From Endotrypanum monterogeii (Eukaryota; Euglenozoa; Kinetoplastea; Trypanosomatida; Trypanosomatidae): DNA of 28,659 bases. Of this stretch, positions 19,401-26,482 are shown piece by piece. Under the pieces are notes generated by a model. The model saw only the letters and a program-made list of their open reading frames with translations. It did no database searches and was not told the DNA's origin. The position numbers and the translations under genes are program-made. Location of the stretch: assembly GCA_000333855.2 (NCBI GenBank), contig CM007336.1, positions 226,305-254,963 of the forward strand, given 5' to 3'. Each line of letters starts with the position of its first letter. The first letter of the stretch is position 1.

Positions 19401-22064
19401 GGCCGCCGCCGCACCTGGCGTGGGAGATGGTGCACATGTGCCATCTCCCGTTTTCCTTGTCAAGGGCACACCGCAGAGTGCAAGGAAATGGCTGAGCTTT
19501 TCATACGCGAACGCCGAGACCACCTTGTACGATATCCATGGCGATACATAGCCATGTGCACATGTCATCGACGACAGCGCCTGCTGGTACGACTGCTGGC
19601 GCACCAGCTGACAAACATCATCCAGGGTTTTCATGTGGCCATGAAGAAAAGAGTCACTGGCAGCAGCTACTACGGTTCCCTCGGCCACCGCACCAGCGTC
19701 GCTACCCTGCGACCCCTCCTCGCGCCCAACGATGGCGGCGTGTATCCCCACCATCGGAGAGTCGTTCGCCGCCGCGGAGCTGGCTCCATCACCGACAGCG
19801 TCAGCTACGGCATCTGATTCTCCCCTCTTACGCTTCAGCTTCGACTCGACACCACCGCCGAGGGCCGCCGTGTCCACGTAAGCAGGCAAAAAGAATCGGC
19901 CGAAGTGCTGCAGCCAGCGAGTGGGGAGCAGATATAGCGACGGTGTTGATGCCTTCGCAACAGCAGCGGCCGAAATCCATGCCGGGGCACTGTAGGTATT
20001 CTTTCCGCTCTCAAAGATCGCTTTCGCAGCGGCAGCCCACGCATCAAAAAGTGCTGACACCTGCGCGCGCTGCCCTATCCACTCCCGTCTTCTTGCTAGA
20101 CAGCCCTCATTCACACGATCCACGTATTGGCGTAGGTATATGGGGAACTCCTGAGGAGTCGGTGTTGCACCGGTCGGTGGGGACGCATCGGAAGCCCGTG
20201 ATCGAGGTGACCTACTCGTCACTGGGGATGTCAACACCGATGAAGCCATCGGCGAGGACGACGAAGAGGTGATGCGGTGGTACACGAGCAGGTAGGCCTC
20301 TGGCGACACGCCTCGGTGCCCTTTGTAGCGACTCAGCCTCGACACCTCTGCGTCGTTGAAGTTAAGCCACCAGCTGCCGCCGCCGTCGCCCGTCTCGTCA
20401 AGCGACGGTGACGCGCTCGAGACCTTGCCGTGGTATGTGTAGTGACCGGAAACAGCAGTGTCGCCGAGATGGTTGACAACACCCCGGAGCTCGTAAACAT
20501 GGCGAGCCTCGCTCTCCTCTGGCATGGCACCGTCACCGCCAGCAACCGCAGACGTGATGTCTCGCTTTTGGTTATACCACTGTTGCATGTACGTCCTCAT
20601 GTCGAGCTGAAGCGGAAACGATGTGGTGGTGGTCACTTTATGTCGCTGCTGCGTGTGTAAGTTATACTCGAAGCGGTTCAGATGAATGACAAGAACATCC
20701 GGCAGCGTCCGCATGTACTGCAGCGACGTCGCCATGGCGGTTTGGCCACACTTCTCACATTTGAAGCCGTCGACCGACTCGGGCTTTAAAAATTCCGACA
20801 AAGAATCCTCCAAAGAGGGGTGAACAGGCAGCGAAAGGTATAGGAACTGCTCAGCTCTCTTGAAGGACCAGCCACACGCACCGCACTGCCGGTCGTACAG
20901 CAGCGTCCCGGAGAAGGTGCTCGTAACGGTAGCTTTCACGGAAGAACCGCAGTGGCACCGTAGCCAGTCCAACAACAGCGTGAAGAACTCCTGCGCATCC
21001 TGCTGCACCCTGAAGTCAAGGGAAAGGTACGTGGCGAACGACGTTGGGTCCGCGCCAGCGCCTTCGCGACTGAACGCCATGAGTGAGAAAAGCTCCTTCA
21101 GCCCTGACTCGGCCAATTGGTTCGAATCACGGCCCCCCTGCGTCTCTGTCATCATCATGAGGTGGGGACGGTGATCGTCAGCATCAGCGGGGGCGTCATC
21201 GTTGAGGATCGCGTGGCGCACCTGAGCAATGCTAAAGAGCAACTGTAAGACAGAGCTGAAGTAGCACGTGTTCATCAAGTTGCGCACGCCCCGCCAGAGA
21301 CATGGGAAAGATGGGTCGTCCATGACGGTGCGCTCGGCGTCCTCGGTGACCATCGCAGTCGAAGAGCCCTCTGTCATTTCCTTGCGCGTCGTCTTCACTG
21401 CCGGCGCCGCGCCATCGTGGAGTGACAAGGAGGACGGCGATGGCGGAACTACACCCCCACTCACCGTATCGAAGCGACCGACTTTCTTCGTGCCGATCGA
21501 CACCACCTCCGGACCGTCCCCCATGATTGCCCTTATGCATTCCTCGCGTGTGGCGGAGTCGCTACCGAGCGCTTGCAGCCCTGCCATGCACCGCGGCGAC
21601 GCTGTGCAGTTCAACAAACGCTCCTTCTTGTCGACATGCTTTGTAACGCACGGCATTTGGAGGCGGTAAGCCTTGCGTAGCAGCACAGGCGATAAGGCTT
21701 CGCGTAGCGCCTGCATCTCTGTGGATAGCAAGCTGGACTGAGTGGGGCGCAGACAAGGCTGGCCAGACCCCTCAGCGCTCGAGATGTTGGGAGAAGCAGC
21801 AAGCGGTTGGCCTCTTGCACATGCCTCCGTGTCGACGTCGATCACTACACGACCCTGCGTCACTGCTGTCCCAGCGACGCCAGCAACCGAGCCGGCGGCA
21901 GCGTTATGACCAGCGGTGGGATGGGGCATTGGAGCCAGAACCTCTAGCAGCCCCTGCCGGGGGGTGCAGTGAGCACGCGCACATCCCTGCAGAACCTCTG
22001 ATGCCCAGTGATCATTAAGACCTAGCTTGACAGCGGTGGCTGTCGTATTCACATGAGCGCTCAT
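16482..22064 (-). CDS. Ubiquitin carboxyl-terminal hydrolase, USP48-like (peptidase family C19)
   Basis: This 1860-residue deubiquitinase removes ubiquitin through a Cys-His-Asn/Asp triad. The Cys box is GVRNLMNTCYFSSVLQLLF (C267), followed by QQDAQEFF (355-361), zinc pairs C394/C397 and C436/C439 in the fingers, and the His box SGHYTYHGK (H541) with WWLNFNDAEVS (N570). Upstream of the Cys box, AYRLQMPC...NCTASPRCMAGL (132-164) matches the N-terminal signature of USP48. After the catalytic domain there are WL/WV-type DUSP-like segments and repeated CxHG...CxxC modules (835/911, 1101/1171, 1408/1465 and a weaker 1586/1599). Then come a ubiquitin-like domain (about 1675-1759) and a C-terminal C-x2-C-x3-N-x6-C-x2-C finger (1836-1853). 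Human USP48 is about 1035 residues, so this copy is greatly enlarged, mostly by Ser/Ala/Gly linkers. The start MSAHVN is the first ATG after the acceptor; the frame upstream has only TTG. Catalytic residues look intact. Confidence 0.94.
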   Translation of the reverse strand: MSAHVNTTATAVKLGLNDHWASEVLQGCARAHCTPRQGLLEVLAPMPHPTAGHNAAAGSVAGVAGTAVTQGRVVIDVDTEACARGQPLAASPNISSAEGSGQPCLRPTQSSLLSTEMQALREALSPVLLRKAYRLQMPCVTKHVDKKERLLNCTASPRCMAGLQALGSDSATREECIRAIMGDGPEVVSIGTKKVGRFDTVSGGVVPPSPSSLSLHDGAAPAVKTTRKEMTEGSSTAMVTEDAERTVMDDPSFPCLWRGVRNLMNTCYFSSVLQLLFSIAQVRHAILNDDAPADADDHRPHLMMMTETQGGRDSNQLAESGLKELFSLMAFSREGAGADPTSFATYLSLDFRVQQDAQEFFTLLLDWLRCHCGSSVKATVTSTFSGTLLYDRQCGACGWSFKRAEQFLYLSLPVHPSLEDSLSEFLKPESVDGFKCEKCGQTAMATSLQYMRTLPDVLVIHLNRFEYNLHTQQRHKVTTTTSFPLQLDMRTYMQQWYNQKRDITSAVAGGDGAMPEESEARHVYELRGVVNHLGDTAVSGHYTYHGKVSSASPSLDETGDGGGSWWLNFNDAEVSRLSRYKGHRGVSPEAYLLVYHRITSSSSSPMASSVLTSPVTSRSPRSRASDASPPTGATPTPQEFPIYLRQYVDRVNEGCLARRREWIGQRAQVSALFDAWAAAAKAIFESGKNTYSAPAWISAAAVAKASTPSLYLLPTRWLQHFGRFFLPAYVDTAALGGGVESKLKRKRGESDAVADAVGDGASSAAANDSPMVGIHAAIVGREEGSQGSDAGAVAEGTVVAAASDSFLHGHMKTLDDVCQLVRQQSYQQALSSMTCAHGYVSPWISYKVVSAFAYEKLSHFLALCGVPLTRKTGDGTCAPSPTPGAAAAGRLGDSLSGDARLGYSLTDANLCPVCVVAMAAGVQALALRSGEDEEAEMCLTQAWEESERRREAAGKAASEGGGGAEPVAAMTTSGTTGVQDRANREGQEEDQQKLVLVSRTVVGAWASFYTSQLCWGSVQQTEGYTGVLVMREARVTSASFSAVTSSKTGVATSAASPGPSIESPKVPETVSVSFMRSGELVRLSTFALGGGDLDVSKQLLCPHGALRPGVPVMAIPESVRRYWVRRFVEIFTMERRAGFLRPTSPHLSVCESSIEQLLLPRIPLSAAGMTCHQCTRSSAQYLTSRQHQRMKRMEEQKRYPSLWLAGAMTSAAGVTQMMLASGVESEEQLLATQHPNRIFFRQHGERDYREYVKRWTDEHQQRVAHQLSEVQRLRTTLEKKQQHDDAWSARVTMRRGRAGRGRGKGAGATGNSSLPSELSSPEAATVAPDPQTLEGRLYYAEEALQSMSAQTLPDYTVAYGCVPTWWVAQWYAAMQSDDGNSGANGSGGESDDQPLLALPRISFKKFRCVHGKVLLDLSWLNPSDGFWQGARAKRADMLWNGVHMERCAASSATPPSTGFTTAESCTRCWLPPMIIVPMDEFSTLLAQYGEPDMLDRASLSTGHRAGALPPGTGGRGVKPCPEATDVDAEATNVRSTSGVMGKPAEPSVSSTADGKSISAPLLPAAVPVAKARAQPVPVADAVIQVCFHNGTRQLRPTTCEECCGVVLSSFDTHSESFVNGSLRLNIHVRKSRKNYYDATSILTSSAVQLTNGNTAGRVGDSDNTNNATTDSIPAGIHYYTTLAQLKDYISVHLRERHGYLVPASVLQIGRGKNKPLKRRSPLPQSAETAEDVHLDDATLHELGIHDGETLSVQSVDVIAPVCAKTAAIDEEWETIPMELLQCGGASVAPAAQEHTVAFRETRLQGNHSGFVPAASSAVRLPVAGVTSSTKVQGVSCSVCTFLNAPGMIICEMCEAPLPSA

Positions 22065-22231
22065 GCGTGCGATACGATATGAAAAGAATTTCAAAGAGAG
22101 TCGTCAGTGGTGGCAGAGACCAGCAGCGGCGCCGGCTCGCTACGACGAACGTCACTGAGAGCGGACACTACAACCGCGAGTCGTGGGTAGGAGATGGTGT
22201 GTAAAGAACAACACACACACACACACACCTA

Positions 22232-22262
22232 CTCACCGTTAGAGAAAAAGACAAAAACAAAC
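22232..22262 (-). promoter_or_regulatory. Candidate trans-splice acceptor for USP48-like gene
   Basis: Transcript-strand T-rich tract TTTGTTTTTGTCTTTTTCTC (22260-22241) followed by AACGGTGAG, AG at 22233-22232, with another AG three bases on. The 5' UTR would be about 167 nt, starting with a (GT)n tract and lacking ATG. Confidence 0.55.
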
Positions 22263-22420
22263 TGCAGACGTGATACAAACAGACGGCGGAATACGATACA
22301 GTAATGAACACGATCGTCCAATCGAGTGTGTGTGTGGGTGTGGGTGTGGGTTGTTCTCCCCAGTTTGCAAAGGCGTTTCCGGGTGCGTTCCGAGAGGTCA
22401 ACTCTGGATGCTCCAATCTC

Positions 22421-22444
22421 TCCCTCCCTCCCTCCCTCCCTCCC
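22421..22444 (-). repeat. (TCCC)6 tract, transcript-strand (GGGA)6
   Basis: Six perfect TCCC units; the transcript strand has six GGG runs with one-base loops, a strict G-quadruplex pattern in the putative 3' UTR of the TDP2-like gene. Confidence 0.9.
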
Positions 22445-23036
22445 GTCTGCTATCAGCAAAACGTCAAGTGGAATGGATGGAGGTGCGAGCGCCGCTAAGG
22501 ATGACGCAGAGATTGAGCAACACACGATACCGGAATAGAACGAGTACAAGAATGATTGCCAACTCCCACAGTTGTGGGTGTGTATGTGTAGACCCCTTGC
22601 TCTCGAGCCCCTCCGCACTCTCGCAGCCAGGCAAGCAAAGGAGTGGAGGAAGATAAACAGGAAAAAAAAATAGAGAGAGCGAGGAGAATTAATGGAGAGG
22701 AAGACGATGCACCAATCCTACAGCTAGTAAGGTCAATAATAAATATATGTAGAAATATATGTTTGTATAGAGAAAGGAAAAGAGGGGGATAAAAGCGATG
22801 AATGAACGAACGAACGGCGCGGGTATCACAAACACAACTCGGAATGTGTAAGTGGGACAAGACAGATCGGAGAAACACAGCTGCCTGCGACGATATATGA
22901 ATACAGAGAGAGGATTCGCAAATGCAGTGCTCCCAGTCGACCACATCAAATTCTTTTTTTTTTAAGACTCGCACACCCGCGGGGCATTAGAGCACACGAA
23001 TGCATACGGGCAGCTCTCTGTCGTCTGCGATGCGTG

Positions 23037-23043
<7 letters not shown>

Positions 23044-23097
<54 letters not shown>
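23044..23097. repeat. (AC)27 microsatellite
   Basis: The longest dinucleotide run in the window, about 220 bases beyond the TDP2-like stop codon; it reads (GT)27 in the transcript. Confidence 0.95.
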
Positions 23098-23098
<1 letters not shown>

Positions 23099-23313
23099 AT
23101 CTCCTGTCCTCGTCACATGTACAAGCACCCACACACAGCATTCTTTGCCTTGAACTCGACTGGGAGTCCAATTGTCGGTATATATATATATATATGTGAG
23201 TGCATACGACTCCAGCCGTAAAGGGGGGGGGGGCAGAGACCCACACGCGCCCACCCCTCCCTTTGACCTTTGCAGACATTGCGACACGATTTCTTTTTTT
23301 TTATGTTAACCGA

Positions 23314-25584
23314 TCATCCTAGTAGAGTGAGTAGTGGGTACTGGTCCGACACAGAGCAGCGGACGCGAGAACTCATCCGTGTCTGCCGAGGCGACGGGAC
23401 AGGCGCTTCCCCAATTAGCTCTGTGTCAGACGCATCGACAAGTTTTTTACCAGCCTCCTCCTGGGTATCCCCGGAATTACTTTCCATTGCCTCAATCGGT
23501 GTCGACTGTAACGACGGAGCCGATCTCTGCTTGCTATACTGAGCGGCTATGTACCGTGTATGCCAATCTCGTTCAGCTGCAGATAGCTCCACCTCCACCG
23601 AGGGCCTTAGTACCACAACTCGACAGCGACGATACTGTCCCAGGAAAGGGTGAGCAGAGAGGTGCCCGCTTCGCGACGCTGGACCACGCCGCATCCAGCC
23701 GCGAAGAAGACAGCGCTGAAAACGCCCAGCAACCTCTGGCACCCCGACGGTGATGTCACCGGAGGTCACAGGGTCGTCATCGCCCTCGCCTTCCTCACGG
23801 CGATGCTCCGCCGCGGAGGATGATGCTGGGGTAGAGATACCCGAGTGCTCAGCGGTCGTGACATGCGTTGGTCCACGGAAAAAAGGAGAATGCTGCCAGG
23901 AGCCCGTCTTGGTGTCCCAGTAGGCGCTAAGAGGAACTGGTGTGCCCACTGGAGCATCCGCGGCCACGGCGACAGTGGTGGCATCTGCCGCCGCGTTGGT
24001 CTGAGGGCCGACCCTTTCTGCTTCAGCTTCAGTGAGCATGGCGCCGTGCATGACGGAGGACCCCGCTGGCGGTGACGATGGCGATCCGCTCGTCGTCGCT
24101 GTAACGGAACCCGTGTGCATGAGCCTCTCCATCACTTTCAGAGGTGCCACACCACGAGAGGGAAAAAAATAGAAGTAGTTGGTTGTGCGATCCACACGGT
24201 GTCGCGCGCACGTGTTTGTCGTCCTCTCCTGACCCGGCGGTGACCCGGCCCGCACCCACGAGTCCTCAAAACCAGGAACGTGCTCCTGTGCGCCAATAAA
24301 AAGGTTACCCACCAGCACATCAGGCCGCACATGGTGATGCACCCAATCGAGCGCGATGGAGCGGTGTACATCCAGTTGACCAGGTGCCCGGCCGTGTCGT
24401 CTGGCAACAGACGAGGATGAGGGCTGCTGTGTCTGGAGCGTGAAAGGGCTACCCCCAGCACTGACAGCGGCGTCGGCTAGCAGCCCCTTGGCGTTAGTCC
24501 CGAGACTCTTGCCGCGGTAAGAGAGGTCGAGAGTGGTGAGCACGCAACGATGACAGGGTGCGTTGGCCTCGTCGCCCAGCTTCCTCCCTGACGTTGTTGC
24601 GTCCCCGATAGCGGCCAGAGTAGTGTCCGTGACGGGGCTACTACCTATCAAGGACGGTGAGAGTGACGCGGCAGGAATACGGGAGCGCAGCTCCGCCGTG
24701 AGGCCGGCGCCCATTCCGGGAATCAGTTCAGCGTCCCATGCAGAACCCTCCTTGATAAAGAGCTGCACTTCACCACAGCGTCCGTTGCGCGCGCTGCCGA
24801 CAAGGCGGTAGACGCACGGAGCTGCAGAAGCAGCTGGTGCCCCAAGAAAGCTGGCAGCAGGTGCGGGGGCGCCGGCAGTCTGCGGCTGGTTCTCATGGTC
24901 ATCTGAAGTCGATGATGCCTGAGGACATGGAGATGCTGCCGGTGCAGGCGAGGCTGCAGAATTTGAAGAACCGCTGCACAGCTCCTGTTGCCGCAGACTG
25001 TGGGCCAGCTCGGCGCAATCGATACGAAGATGCCTTGCTGGTGCTGCCCTTGAAGACCCCACCATGGTGCCCTCATAGAAACAGTTCACGAGCGCCTCCG
25101 CTAGCTCCGGGGTGGAGTCTTGGAGGGCGACCACATCTGGTGCGACAGTGCGAACCGTTTTGCACACGAGAGGAATGCGCTGTTCCAGAGAAAGACGGCG
25201 CCGGCAACGGTGATGCGTATGGCCTGACCCGTCCACTGCCCAGGACAGCAAAGATAGCGGTGGTGGGGGTGGGGATCGCGGCAACCGTTCTGTGGAAGGT
25301 GGTCGCCGCGCGGATGAGCTCAGCATGGGCGCCTTCCCAGACGACGGTGATTTTAGAGAGGACAAACTGAGCAGGGACGTGGTGAACACATGGCGGCGCG
25401 GAATCATGACTGCACTCACACCACCCCACGGAGACGCATGCGACGTGCACTTCGACGAAACCACGAGTCTATCAAGTACAAACGCGCCATGCGTGCGAGT
25501 GCAACGTGCTGGCGAATCCCTGCACATCCCCAGATGGCGCATGACACCTTTGTTGCTTGGCAATAAGCGAGCCGCAGCCGCCAT
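23314..25584 (-). CDS. TDP2-like endonuclease/exonuclease/phosphatase-fold protein, catalytic residues degenerate
   Basis: A 756-residue protein whose segments follow the EEP fold in order: LLSWAVDGS (113-120) for the TWN strand, PDVVALQDSTPELAEAL (149-165) for the LQE strand, VLTTLDLSYRGKS (348-360), PDVLVGNLFIG (421-431) for the GDxN strand, FEDSWVRAG (439-447), RHRVDRTTNYFYF (461-473) for the R.DR.f strand and LSAHPFLGQYRRCRVVVL (642-659) for the SDH strand. The DSW and R.DR motifs point to the TDP2 branch (tyrosyl-DNA phosphodiesterase 2). At the metal and catalytic positions Asn becomes Ala, Glu becomes Asp, Asp becomes Asn and the SDH Asp becomes Ala; only the His remains. Two long Ser/Ala-rich insertions split the fold (about 203-255 and 491-640). 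The Arg-rich N-terminus (about 1-80, few acidic residues) could be a mitochondrial presequence. Starts at MAAAARLLP, the first ATG after the acceptor. The fold call is by motif order only. Confidence 0.85.
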   Translation of the reverse strand: MAAAARLLPSNKGVMRHLGMCRDSPARCTRTHGAFVLDRLVVSSKCTSHASPWGGVSAVMIPRRHVFTTSLLSLSSLKSPSSGKAPMLSSSARRPPSTERLPRSPPPPPLSLLSWAVDGSGHTHHRCRRRLSLEQRIPLVCKTVRTVAPDVVALQDSTPELAEALVNCFYEGTMVGSSRAAPARHLRIDCAELAHSLRQQELCSGSSNSAASPAPAASPCPQASSTSDDHENQPQTAGAPAPAASFLGAPAASAAPCVYRLVGSARNGRCGEVQLFIKEGSAWDAELIPGMGAGLTAELRSRIPAASLSPSLIGSSPVTDTTLAAIGDATTSGRKLGDEANAPCHRCVLTTLDLSYRGKSLGTNAKGLLADAAVSAGGSPFTLQTQQPSSSSVARRHGRAPGQLDVHRSIALDWVHHHVRPDVLVGNLFIGAQEHVPGFEDSWVRAGSPPGQERTTNTCARHRVDRTTNYFYFFPSRGVAPLKVMERLMHTGSVTATTSGSPSSPPAGSSVMHGAMLTEAEAERVGPQTNAAADATTVAVAADAPVGTPVPLSAYWDTKTGSWQHSPFFRGPTHVTTAEHSGISTPASSSAAEHRREEGEGDDDPVTSGDITVGVPEVAGRFQRCLLRGWMRRGPASRSGHLSAHPFLGQYRRCRVVVLRPSVEVELSAAERDWHTRYIAAQYSKQRSAPSLQSTPIEAMESNSGDTQEEAGKKLVDASDTELIGEAPVPSPRQTRMSSRVRCSVSDQYPLLTLLG

Positions 25585-25633
25585 TTTTTTTTTTGGTGTG
25601 TGTGATTGTATTTCCCTTATTCGTATGATTAGC

Positions 25634-25845
25634 CTGGGACACAGCGACGGAGCGTCAGAGGATGCATAAATAAAATGAGTGAAGTGAAATGATGTGTGAA
25701 GAATATATCCCAAGTCCACACACACACACACACACACAAGTACAAAACAAATTATACAGACCGAGAAAAGGCGGAACCGGTTGAACCCATCATCACACAA
25801 GGGCAACCCCCGTAGAGCGGAAAGGGGAAATGAGAGAGGGAGAAT
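25634..25845 (-). promoter_or_regulatory. Candidate trans-splice acceptor with very long AG-free zone, TDP2-like gene
   Basis: The C/T-rich tract (about 25845-25814) is followed by no AG on the transcript strand until GTCCCAG at 25635-25634. The resulting 49-nt 5' UTR has no ATG, and an A-rich stretch directly precedes the start codon. Confidence 0.6.
25717..25738. repeat. (CA)11 microsatellite
   Basis: Eleven CA units lying inside the AG-free zone upstream of the TDP2-like gene; (TG)11 in the transcript. Confidence 0.95.
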
Positions 25846-26482
25846 AATAAATGAATGGAAGACTGACAGTCCGTGTGTCGTTGCAGCCCATTGACGGCGT
25901 TTGTGTGTGTGCGTGTCCGCATCTTCGTACCCTAGCCTAAGAATCAGTTTTGCATACACGCCACACCACACCAGTCAACCATCACCGATGTATAAAAGAG
26001 AGAGCGAAGAAAGGCACCACAACCCCTCCTCCCGGCACCCACTGTCTACAGAAAGCGCACCCCTACAGATGACACCTTCATATCGCCCAAGACGCACGTG
26101 CATTCATGGACAGACAAATAAATCGCGCGAAAGAAAAGCTGAGATCTGCCGACGAGATGGAGAGTTACCCATCCCATCCCATCCCTCCACCCTTCTCGGC
26201 TACTGTGTGCCCTTTGTTGGAGGAAGATGACCAGACACGACGTGCATTTGAAGCTGTGATGAGGTGGCACATTGCGAGCGCCCCCGCAGGCAACTCCTCA
26301 GCATATCACAGCCTAAGCGACATGCGATGTACGAACAGATTTCGAGAAAAACAAAAATGTGGAGCGAAACTCATTTTTCGTTTTCTTGCGCATTGCTTTA
26401 GTGTAGAGTCACCGGCAACGCGTTGCACCCCCCTTCATGAAACAGTGCGTGTATGTTCAGCGCGTGTGGTGCGTTGCTGCTG

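Larger units (their letters stand above)
22065..23313. other. Spacer TDP2-like gene to USP48-like gene
   Basis: Contains (AC)27 at 23044-23097, (TA)n at 23179-23195, six TCCC units at 22421-22444 and (AC)n at 22211-22228. A 159-codon minus-strand frame (22974-22495) crosses low-complexity DNA and is not credible. Confidence 0.7.
25585..26482. other. Spacer HAD gene to TDP2-like gene
   Basis: Holds (CA)11 at 25717-25738, the AG-free splice zone and a CCCAT repeat at 26168-26185. No gene seen. Confidence 0.7.

Noticed and set aside
19538..20272. 244-codon plus-strand open frame
   Set aside because: Shadow of the deubiquitinase gene, with no domain and no splice signals.
21116..21131. GGTTCGAATC, like a tRNA T-arm / B box
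   Set aside because: Lies inside the deubiquitinase catalytic domain with no foldable cloverleaf around it.
22495..22974. 159-codon minus-strand open frame between the TDP2-like and deubiquitinase genes
   Set aside because: Low-complexity translation across spacer sequence, no recognisable motif.
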